NCBI GenBank assembly: GCA_001579985.1
Contig: LRSR01005964.1
Coordinates: 1-26,134, forward strand
Length of the DNA stretch: 26,134 bases
DNA from: Hypsibius dujardini
Lineage: Eukaryota > Tardigrada > Eutardigrada > Parachela > Hypsibiidae
Reading direction: 5' to 3'
The notes under the pieces were generated by a model that saw nothing but the letters and a program-made list of their open reading frames with translations, made no database searches and was not told the origin of the DNA. The position numbers and the translations under genes were made by a program. Position 1 is the first letter of the stretch. Each line of letters begins with the position of its first letter. Of the stretch, positions 1 through 8,809 are shown piece by piece.

Positions 1-190
1 TATCTACCTGTCTGTTTCTTTCTTCGACTGTCTGTCTGTCCGACTGTCTGTCTGCCTCACTGTCTGTCTGTTTGTTTGTCCGACTGTCTGTATGTCTGCC
101 TACATGTCTATCTTTCTGTCTACGTGTTATTCTGTCTGTATATCTGCCTAAGTGTCCGTATGTTTGCTTATTTGTCCGGCCATCTCTGTA
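1..190. repeat. TCTG-rich tetranucleotide tract
   Basis: Degenerate runs of CTGT/CTGC units fill the left edge and fade into non-repetitive DNA by about position 240. It lies upstream of a 3' splice site (AG at 340-341), so it is read as the end of an intron of the chromodomain gene. The open frames through it are products of the repeat, which has no stop codons. Confidence 0.85.
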
Positions 191-341
191 CAGTTTGCCC
201 GAGGGTCAGATTAGTTTGTCCTGCCTGATTGTCTCTGCTCTGCTTGTTGGCTTGTTGCTATGTAATCTGCGTGTACTCATTGCGCTGGGTGGGTTTCGTA
301 CTCGTACATGCAATCGTATTATTCCATTATATGCGCTGCAG

Positions 342-1716
342 AATCCCGTGACCGACGTGATACCGAGTCGGACGAGTTGCTCCCGTCCTACAGCAACAGG
401 AGGAGTGGAAAAGCCCTGGCTGCTGCTCGCAAGCCAGTCCAGCAATCATCTGAAGCGAGTGGCGCATCCGTCAAAGGAAACGGCAGGAACGGGGCGGTGG
501 AAGTGAAGGGGACTGAGAAGAATGGTAGATCCTTCTTGTGCATTTCCAACTTGGTTTTGCTTAAATATACTTAAAAGAAATAATTTAAAAAGCATTTTTG
601 CAGCATTTCATTGAGCACAAAACAAAATGAAAATGCAATGAAAAAATCCTCTTTAATAAATAAATATTTTATTTGTCAACTTCAAGAATACTCATCAGTG
701 CATATTGTTTTATTCACAGAAAGAGGTTTGCTGGCTTTTTAGCTATGTACATATGGAATTATTTTTATTTAGGCGGGCAATAGTGTTTCTTTCGCTCAAC
801 TTACTAAATTTTAGGTTCGCCACAAATTGCCGACTCTGCTTCGGAAGAGCTCAGTCCCACTAGTAGACGAATCATTTCCGCTGAAGTCATCCGCACACCC
901 ATCAAGCGGCAGTCAGATGAAGCGGAGGGCGATGCGTCCGCGAAGAAAAGCAAGAAGGCTTCGACTACCAAGGCCAAAGCGAGCTCATCCCGCGCCGTCA
1001 AAGTCGTCGACTCCGCGGACGAGGACGACAATGGCAACGATTCCGCCGAGGAGGAAGGCGAGGAGCCGAGCGGCGAATATGAGGTGGAAGAACTCTTGGG
1101 AGCCATGCTGGATACGAAGAATGTTCACTGGGGCTTGGTCAGCTGGAAAGGTACTCCTGTCGCTGTGACAAGAAAATTCTCTGTTGAAAAATAGCGGGAA
1201 AGGCGATTTCTTGGAAGGGTGATATTTGGCAGATAGACCGTAAGGCAGCCAGAGAAACGTTCGGGTACAAAGACAGGCTGACAGACAGAGACATGAACAG
1301 ACAGAGACATGGACAGACAGATAGGCAGAGGAATGGACGAACAGATAGACAGGGAGGTCGACTGATGGATAGATATGGTCTGTACCTCACATGTATTTTG
1401 ATAGGATGTGAATTGGTTTGATGGGGCCGCGATTGACGTGTAAATGTGTCTACCTTCCTAGGGTACGAATTGAAGGATTGTACGTGGGAGCCGATTTCCA
1501 ACTTGGCGCGTGCCAACATGGCTGTCAAATCTTTCTATGAGGACCACGGGTATTAGCTGCGTTTCCATTCTGCAAATAATACAAATTGCATTTTGGATCA
1601 TGCTTTTCATGCTTTTGTTTTCTTTGCTTTTCAGAAAACCGACGAAATCGAAACGCGAAATCATGACAGCTGACGGAAAAAAGTTCATGAAGAACTTTGG
1701 GGGCGACGGAAAGTAG
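342..1716 (+). CDS. Chromodomain protein, 5' end outside window
   Basis: Exons 342-524, 815-1150, 1462-1549 and 1635-1716 join in phase with GT-AG introns and encode the last 229 residues; the start lies to the left of the window. The first two exons are low-complexity, with basic and Ser-rich stretches, then an acidic tract just before the domain. A chromodomain follows at about residues 149-200 of this fragment: EYEVEELL, VSWKGY, TWEP and NL are all visible. The three aromatic residues that form the methyl-lysine cage in HP1-type domains are present (Y150, W172, Y175). A short basic tail, SKREIMTADGKKFMKNFGGD, ends the protein. No chromo shadow domain follows. By family knowledge it should bind methylated histone H3 tails in the nucleus. 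Which chromobox subfamily it belongs to cannot be decided without the N terminus. A retroelement integrase chromodomain is less likely because no integrase-like sequence precedes it. A stop also occurs at 1554-1556 if the last intron is retained. Confidence 0.8.
1265..1360. repeat. CAGA-rich tract in intron of chromodomain gene
   Basis: Degenerate ACAGACAG/ACAGATAG units lie in the intron 1151-1461, in the CAGA orientation relative to the gene. Confidence 0.75.
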
Positions 1717-1896
1717 CCCCACTTCAGCCTCACCTGACCTGACCGTCAACAGACAGGCCGTTTTCCATCATTGCATTCGGAAAGAAGTTCTCGAATGACT
1801 TCGGGAGTGATGGGAAGTAGCTTCAGCCTCACCTCAGCTTCACCTCAGCTTCACCTGACCTCACCGTCAACAGACAGCCCGTTTTCATCATTGCAC
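1675..1896 (+). repeat. Tandem duplication of last exon end plus 3' UTR
   Basis: Two diverged copies, about 1675-1777 and 1778-1896, share the end of the coding sequence, the stop codon (TAG at 1714 and 1818) and the following text through GTCAACAGACAG and CATCATTGCA. The peptide ends are KKFMKNFGGDGK in copy 1 and KKFSNDFGSDGK in copy 2. Copy 2 also contains a small internal triplication of a CACCTCAGCTT unit. Copy 2 lies beyond the assigned stop codon, so it is 3' UTR unless it is used as an alternative terminal exon. Confidence 0.85.
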
Positions 1897-2656
1897 TTCC
1901 TTTTTGGTTTTTTTTTCGCCATTTTTTTATTGCATGTCGTTGTTTATTTCCTCCTTTTTTGAGGTATATCGCACATGTGTAATTGTTCGCGTGTATACGA
2001 CTAACGCGTCCGAGCAAGCATCTTGAAGTTTCATCAGGAATTTTTTTGCTTAGACAAGCTTTGTTACATCGCTGTCGGGCGTTGCCGACGGGGAAGAGCA
2101 TTGGACTACTGACTACTGAGAGTATTTCCGTTCCCGGGGTCGTTTTCTAATAAATCTGATTAAAATCTAAAATATACAGAGAATGATATCTGGAAAAAAT
2201 GACTTGAACTGAACTGAAATCTTCCCTTGCTGGCAACTGAGCCCTTGAGATTGCATACTCAATGTCGATTTTCTTCATGAAATCATGTTAAAAATTTAAA
2301 TCCTCTGCTTACGATGAAAGTCCGACGGATTGGAAATCATTAAAATGACCTGTTCTTGGTCGCGGTTTGAGAGATAAAACGAAGAAGTCGGATTAAAGGG
2401 ACGAACAACGATGAATTCACCTGGAGAACACATCAAATTAACCGGAACAACAAATCGAATTAATCGAGCGAACGGGTGTAATTAACTGCCCGAACAAGTG
2501 TGGGTTAGTTTGGTGAACAATTAAACGGGGTGATGGATTGGTTGATTGTCAATGAATGTCCATGACTCCATCCATCCTTCCCCGGTCACGGCTCCGTGTG
2601 TAGCGTGATTATTTTTTTACTTTTGACGACATTTGTAAACTGAGTATCCATCAAAC
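1717..2656. other. Intergenic: 3' UTR duplication, then MIPEP upstream region
   Basis: The left part is the duplicated tail of the chromodomain gene, then T-rich DNA and the candidate poly(A) signal. The right part (about 2390-2520) contains several CGAACA-like words (ACGAACAACG, GAGCGAACGGG, CCGAACAAG) interspersed with AATTAA. Similar words recur upstream of RINT1. I see no coding exon here. Confidence 0.6.
2149..2154 (+). terminator. Candidate poly(A) signal AATAAA
   Basis: This is a canonical hexamer about 430 bp after the stop of the chromodomain gene and before MIPEP. It was chosen by motif and position only. Confidence 0.35.
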
Positions 2657-4358
2657 ATGAGATATACGCTCCGGTCGACTGGTATTTTATCTCGATCACT
2701 CCATCGCTGCGCCGTCGTCGCGAGGTATTCCCCGCAATTCGGGCGGAGTGTGGCCACCTGGACGCCCTTAGCCGCGGCATTCAACCGTAAACCGGAAAAA
2801 AAACTCTTTTCCATCTTCAATCGCCAGCGTAAGGTAAGACACGACTGGAGTCCTCCCAAATACGGAAATATCCAAGTTCACATTATACGCAATTAATCAA
2901 TCAACAGTGTGTTGCAATGATCAAGTGTACCGTGTACTTTGAGGATTGTACGCAATCAATCAATCAACGATTCGTTTGCAATAATCAAGCGTACCGTTTA
3001 CTTTGAGGAGCCGTTACTCCGTGACATTTCAAAACCGGAATCGTTGTTGTCTTTTTGGGATTTCTGACATTATATTGGATAGCTTTACACCAAATGCGGA
3101 GAGCAGATGTATTTGCTAGATACAATTTGTTTTGGTAGGGACTCTTTGGGAATTCCCTGCTGGGAGATCCATCGGGCTTTTACCTCTTCAAAGAGCAGGC
3201 CGACATCGAGGCGGATCGCTTGGTACGGGAAGCGACCAGCTCCATCAGGACACGCAATGTGGTGGAGATATTCGATGATCTGTCGAACGCGCTGTGCAGA
3301 GTGGCCGATATGGTAAGGGGGCAGTTGATCAATCAATCGATCGATCGGGTATTATGCCCAATAACTGCCGCAAATCGATCAATCAAGCGAGCGGTTGATC
3401 AGTGTACTTTTCTCTGTCAGACACCTGGCCGGCGTTGGATGAGTTTTGTCAAGCCAATCAATGGGACTGATTCATGGATTACTTTTTCCGTAATTGTGTT
3501 TAGGCTGAATGTATTCGGGTGCTGCATGGAGACTCTCAATTCGCAGCCTCCGCGGAGGAAGCGAGCTCGGCTATGAACGACCTGGTGGAAAAGTGAGCGA
3601 GTGAAACGGGCACTTCTTTGCCGAGGATTTTTTTGACTTTGATTAGTTAGTCCATTCATTATATATTTGACGTGTCGTACTGAGAACCCTCTTTTTCCCG
3701 TAGTTTGAACACCAATCGTCCATTGTACATGGCTTTGAAGAAGGTGGTCGACGCCGGTCAGGACGTGAAGCCGATGGACGACATTGACCGGTACGTCGCG
3801 CGGCTCTTCCTGGTGGACTTCGAGGCAGCCGGCATTCACCTCGAGGAACGAAAGGTCGGTATTCCTCTTGATCTTGCACCTTTTGCTTGGCACCTTTTGT
3901 TTGTTTTGTTTTATGTGCCAACTGATTGGGACATTTTTCCCGCATTCCAGAGAAAGGAAGTGGTAAAGCTAAATGCCAAAGTACTCGCTGCAGGAATGAC
4001 TTTCTCGCGGCGATGTTATGAGCCGCATTATGTAGACGCGGGAATGATACCGGATGCGATCAAGCCCTAGTGAGTCAGAAATTTTACAAGCCCATTGCTG
4101 TGTACTTGTTGTAAAAGTGCATTGCCAGTGATGGGGTAACATCTGTGAATTACAGTTTTCATTCGGACGGCAAGCACATTGTGATCGGTAATCTGATGTC
4201 TGACGCTCCAAATGAAGCGGTAAGGCTTCCACAGTTGTGAATTGCAAGGCCTAAGTTACTGAGTTTACAGGAATATAGAAAAATTGGTAGACGAATGGAA
4301 GCTATGAGACAGACAGCTAGGCAAATAGACAGGCAAGAGACAGGCAGAAATAGCTAGC

Positions 4359-4393
<35 letters not shown>

Positions 4394-5918
4394 TTGACAG
4401 ACAGACAGGCACACAAATTCAGGCACTCAGGCTTACTGGCCAAGTGAGAGATTGATGTGAGGCAGGCAGACAGGAAGACTGACAGACCTACAGAAAACCG
4501 ATCCGTCTGACACGTTGTTGCTGAACTCCGCGCTTTACATTATCGTGGTTTTCTTTAGGTACGAGAGGCAGCGTATCGGGTGTTCCTCATGCCAGACCAA
4601 CATCAGCTGGAACCTCTACAGGAGATGCTGACTAATCGTTTTCATCTGGCTAAACTGGTCGGTTTCTCCTCCCACTCCGATCGCATTAGCAGGGAATCTG
4701 TTCTCGGAAGTGCCGGTACGTTGTTGTATTCATTGGTTTTTTTGTGACAGTTGAATGGATGCGAGTGGCCGAACTAAGAATTTTGCTGCTCTAGGCAAGA
4801 TCGAACAGTTTTTGGAGACATTATCACATAATCTTCGACCACACTGGGAAAGCAATAAAAAGGAGCTACTAGACCTGAAACGACAGGAGAATCCCCGCGC
4901 TACTTCGCTCTATCCCTGGGACACTACTTATCTCATGACGCTGGCACGGAGCCGAGAGTACGTTGCGTTCTCCTTATTTTGAAGTTGATTTTTTGTGCTT
5001 ATTTTGTCTGCCAGTCCATCCGCGGGCTTCTCTATCTGCCTTCCTGCCTGTCTGTCTGCTTGTCTGTTTGTTAGTCTGTCTGTCTGTCTGTCTGCCTGCC
5101 TGCCTGCCTGCCTACCTACCTGCCTTCCTGCCTGTCTCTGTATTTCTGTGTATCCGACTTTTTGTTTCCCTGTCTGTTTTATCAGTATCTGCCTGCTTGT
5201 AGATCCACTTCTAATTATTAAATGGTTTCTACAGTGCCGATACGGAAGCCTCCCAATATATGTCCTACTTCCCTCTTGGAGCTTGTATGGACGGATTAAG
5301 TCGACTGTTTGAATCGATTTACGATGTCCACTTCGTGATAGAAGACGCGAGTGATGAAGATTTATGGGCTGCCGACGTCTATAAATTGGTTAGTTGTTTG
5401 ATCCTGTCATTAATTTATAGCTATTAAAAATGTCTTGCTACATTATTTTAGTCCGTGAGGAGTGCGGAAGATGAAGTTTTAGGTCTTATTTATTGTGACC
5501 TGTATCAGCGGCCGGACAAGAGCAGCCCCGACTGCCATTTCAGTATTCAAGGCGGCCGACGTCTTCCGGACGGATCATACCAGGTGAAACGAGCGTTGAT
5601 TTGATGTGGGATGGTAACATACGCGTTATATATTTTCATGGAATGGTTCTGTGTTGCAGATTCCGAAAGTGGTGTTGTCGCTGAATTACGAACCACCTCA
5701 ATCGGGTGTACCGTGTCTAATGAATTTCGACCAGATTGACAATCTCTTCCATGAAATGGGCCATGCCATGCACTCCATGCTGGGACGGACACGGTATCAA
5801 CATGTAACTGGTAGGAGTCTTTCGCGCCTTATTATTCTAATATGTATTTTTGTCTGTCTGTCTTGATATCTTCCTGTCTTGCTGTCAAGCAGTCCGTCTA
5901 GGTATGTATCCATGTGCC

Positions 5919-5965
<47 letters not shown>

Positions 5966-7476
5966 TTGTATGTCTGTCTTGTCTGCATGCCTGCCTGTCT
6001 GCCTGTCTGTCTGCTTGCCGACCTGTCTCTCTCTCTTTTTTTGTTTGTTTGTCTGTCACTCTGATTGTCTGGTTGTCTGCCTGTCGGTTTATCTGCCTGC
6101 TTGCCTATCTGTCTGGTCTGTCTGTTTGCGTCTATGTGTCCCCATGTGTTGTTCTGCTTTTTTCCGCTGCGTGACTTGGAGTAAAATGTTTCTGAAAATT
6201 CAGGCACGAGGACTTCGACAGATTTTGCGGAAATTCCATCCACGATCATGGAATACTTTTCTTCGGATCCTCGGGTACGTGCTGTAAAACGTTCCGAGGC
6301 TCGTAGGCGGACTTGCGTTAAAGTTTCGATTTATTTTATTAGGTCTTATCGCAAATAAGTCGACACTATGCGAGTGGGGAGGCTTTACCGGAAAGCCTGC
6401 TGGGAAAGGTCTGTGCGGCCAGGAGGAAATTTTCCGCGCTAGATTTCCAACTGCAGACTTTGTACGCTGTGACGGACCAGAGGTTTCATGGATCGGTCGA
6501 GCCGAAGGACCTCCTGAAGATCTTCGCTGATCTCCATGATGAATATGCACCGTTCAAATATGTCCCTAATACGGTAAGTCCAGGTTCTAACGATCGTTGA
6601 TCTGCTCGCCTGCCCATTTATCTTTCTTCTGTTCCCCTCTTTGTTCTTAAGATCCTTGTCTGTCTGCATCGTTTAGCTGTCCCCTGTCTGTATGCGTAAG
6701 TTTATCTGATTGTCTGCCTGCCTCGTCATTTGTTTCGGTCGTTGAATGTCTGGCTGTTCGTCTGCCTGCCTGCTCATTTTCTGCCGGTTTGTTTGTTTGC
6801 TTACTGGCCTGACTTGCTTTGTTGAAGTGTTTAATATTGCTTCTGGGTATCTGACTTTAGGCTTGGCCAACGAGATTCGGCCATCTTTTCCCCTACGGAG
6901 GCCGCTACTATTCTTACCTATTGGCGAGGGCGGTAGCATCGGATATATGGGGGAAACTTTTTAAGGCTGATCCCTTCAGCAGGTTGGTTCGAAACCATTA
7001 TTATCGGTGTGCATTGTTGATAATTCGTCCTGTTCTGTAAAATTTATAGAGAAGCGGGACGGAAGTTCCGTGATCATCTTCTCAGCCATGGAGGCGGGAG
7101 ACCGCCATTAGAATTAATTTCGAGTATGTGAACTCCATATTTGGACGCTTGAGACAGACATAATGTGATGGAAATTGATGTGTACGTGATAGGCAGGCAG
7201 GCAGGCAGGCAGACACACAGACACACAGACACACAGGATACAGACATACAGGATACTGACACACAGGACACACAGACAGGCACCCAGGCTGACAGACACT
7301 GACCGACTGGTTGACAATCAGACAGACTTTCAGACATAAAGACAGACGGACAGACAGATTCATAACTTCTTACGGCTTTTTGTTTGAACTTATCTTTTTG
7401 TTCAACAGACACTCTAGAGCACACGCCCACGGTGAATGAGTTCGTGGAAGCTTTAATCGATCAGACCAAAATTTGA
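2657..7476 (+). CDS. MIPEP: Mitochondrial intermediate peptidase (M3A metallopeptidase)
   Basis: Sixteen exons: 2657-2833, 3139-3312, 3504-3592, 3704-3854, 3951-4069, 4156-4219, 4559-4715, 4795-4957, 5235-5388, 5452-5583, 5660-5810, 6204-6274, 6343-6573, 6861-6982, 7050-7123, 7409-7476. All junctions are GT-AG and in phase, giving 698 aa (human MIPEP is about 713). The N terminus has many Arg and no acidic residues over the first 40 positions, as expected for a matrix targeting sequence. The zinc site HEMGH is at 491-495 (ligands H491 and H495, base E492). The third ligand is probably E520 in [19 protein letters not shown] (622-630) and HGGGRPP (665-671) match the substrate-binding Tyr/His region of M3 peptidases. 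[17 protein letters not shown]-like and SLGACM-like segments also match the family. The enzyme removes an octapeptide from imported precursors after the main processing peptidase has cut. Thimet oligopeptidase is less likely because of the presequence and the GIHLEE and [15 protein letters not shown] wording. Confidence 0.97.
2880..3030. repeat. Tandem ~65-bp duplication with ATCA runs in MIPEP intron 1
   Basis: Two diverged copies each run from ACGCAATxAATCAATCAAC through ATCAAGxGTACCGTxTACTT to TTTGAGGA. A weaker relative, with ATCAATCAATCGATCGATC and GTGTACTTTT, lies in intron 2 (about 3325-3415). Confidence 0.75.
4305..4415. repeat. CAGA tract in MIPEP intron 6
   Basis: The best core, at about 4359-4408, is uninterrupted CAGA units with one variant. 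Degenerate CAGG/CAGA units lie on both sides. It is in the CAGA orientation relative to the transcript. Confidence 0.9.
5030..5205. repeat. CTGT/CTGC tract in MIPEP intron 8
   Basis: Runs of CTGTCTGT, then CTGCCTGC and CTACCTAC units, form a gradient of variants within the intron 4958-5234. The orientation is CTGT in the transcript. Confidence 0.9.
5850..6135. repeat. CTGT tract in MIPEP intron 11
   Basis: About ten perfect CTGT units near 5919-5960 grade into variants with GTTTGTTT and CTGCCTGT. The tract fills most of intron 5811-6203, between the exon carrying HEMGH and the exon carrying the third zinc ligand. Confidence 0.9.
6655..6800. repeat. Degenerate CTGT/CTGC tract in MIPEP intron 13
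   Basis: Eroded CTGT and CTGCCTGC words are scattered through intron 6574-6860. This looks like an older copy of the same repeat family. Confidence 0.6.
7190..7360. repeat. CAGG/CACA/CAGA tract in MIPEP intron 15
   Basis: GCAGGCAGG units pass into ACACACAGAC and ACAGGATAC units and then CAGACAGA. The orientation is CAGA in the transcript. It lies just before the short last coding exon. Confidence 0.85.
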
Positions 7477-7761
7477 CTGTGATTTCCATGAGCGGTTGTG
7501 TGTTTTTTTATTTTATATTTTTCGTTGGAAAGAGTGAACTGAATCGTTATTGTACTATTTCGTGCGGGTACCGATTTCCGGTGCACTTATTTAGTTTTAC
7601 GTGTCTGTTCTACTTAACCACCGGTATTTGACCTGTTATATTACGCCTGACAAGGGGGGTCTTGACCACCCAATTTGTGGTTTTTGGGAGGGAAGCAAAA
7701 GTGATCTGATTACTACCATTTATGACGATTACGTACCATTTATGACGATTTATTACCATAA

Positions 7762-7807
<46 letters not shown>

Positions 7808-7818
7808 GGACAGACATA

Positions 7819-7850
<32 letters not shown>

Positions 7851-8074
7851 TAATGCATTCGTTTATGGAGTTGGAGATCGTCACTTGCATCGTGATCTCA
7901 TAACTGGTTAAGCTTAACTTGGATTAACGGATGTTACCAGGTGAAGTTCGTGACCCTCACATGTCTGACTAGAAGAACTCCAGCCCCGGGAAAAGAAGGT
8001 ACACGAAGTCTCTGCTGTCGTATAACTCTTAACCTTTTTATTTCTTGAGCAGTAGGATTCAGACAAACAACACC
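7477..8074. other. Intergenic between MIPEP and the CIMIP2-like gene
   Basis: The left part is the MIPEP 3' UTR, with no clear AATAAA. A short direct repeat, ACCATTTATGACGATT, occurs near 7716 and 7737. CAGA repeats then fill about 7760-7850. Further right are a perfect 12-bp palindrome GTTAAGCTTAAC (7907-7918) and GTTACCAGGTGAAG (7933-7946), which resembles half of an RFX X-box. No coding exon was found. Confidence 0.6.
7760..7852. repeat. Intergenic CAGA microsatellite
   Basis: Two runs of CAGA units are separated by GGACAGACATAAGA. This is the purest intergenic copy of the family in the window. Confidence 0.95.
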
Positions 8075-8758
8075 ATGACCAAAAATGTCAAGTTTCGCGA
8101 TAACCCCGATCTGGACATGGGCCGCTATCAAATTCCTCGGTGAGCTGTGGGACTGTGGTTTCCGATTTGTGGCTGATCACCTTATATACATGCCATTACA
8201 TAGTTGCGTGTTTTCCGCCATCCAGATATACCGGACATTTTCCAACCGAGAATTCGTACCAGCAAGAGTCAAAGGGCCAGGCGACGAAAACTGCCCTGGG
8301 TAATGGCGGATATTTTGACCACGACATTGCACACAGCATGGTCGAGAACAATCGCGAAGACCCTAATCTTGTCCTACAAAAAATGCAGTTTAAAAATGAG
8401 ACTCGTAACCATTTTGTCTACCACGAGCATATGCAGGGCGGATGTCCGAAGTATCGGGATGGCATGATGTCAGGCTTCACGGGTAAGTCCATTTTTGCGA
8501 CGTCTACGTTTTAAAGCCAATCTTCTTTTGCCTACTCGTTTCTGTCGCCTTTCTGTTTCTCACTCTTGAACAGTTCTTTTTTGATTACCAATTTGTAAAT
8601 CTTTTTGTCTTGCCTGGCTGTTTGACGATGACTGCTCGTTGTCCGGTCCGACTGCAAGCTTGTTATCTGCACTCTTTTTTGTCTGTCTCTGCCTGTTGTT
8701 TGCTGCCTGCTTGCTTGCCTGCCTGCTTGCCTACTGTACCTGTCTGTCTGTCTGTCTG

Positions 8759-8809
<51 letters not shown>

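Noticed and set aside
815-1716. Retroelement integrase origin for the chromodomain
   Set aside because: The exons before the domain are low-complexity host-like sequence split by introns, with no integrase catalytic core or zinc motif. It cannot be fully excluded because the 5' end is missing.
3417-3945. Minus-strand frames of 100-158 codons over MIPEP exons 3-4
   Set aside because: They are opposite-strand shadows of well-supported MIPEP exons and cross its splice sites.
5850-6287. Long frames rich in Ser-Val-Cys-Leu or Thr-Asp-Arg-Gln (here and at 4963-5312, 7074-7430, 8532-8873, 12743-13079, 19371-19559, 20212-20457 and others)
   Set aside because: The CTGT/CAGA tetranucleotide has no stop codon in any frame of either strand, so these are forced open frames in introns. 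The true exons beside them splice past the repeats.
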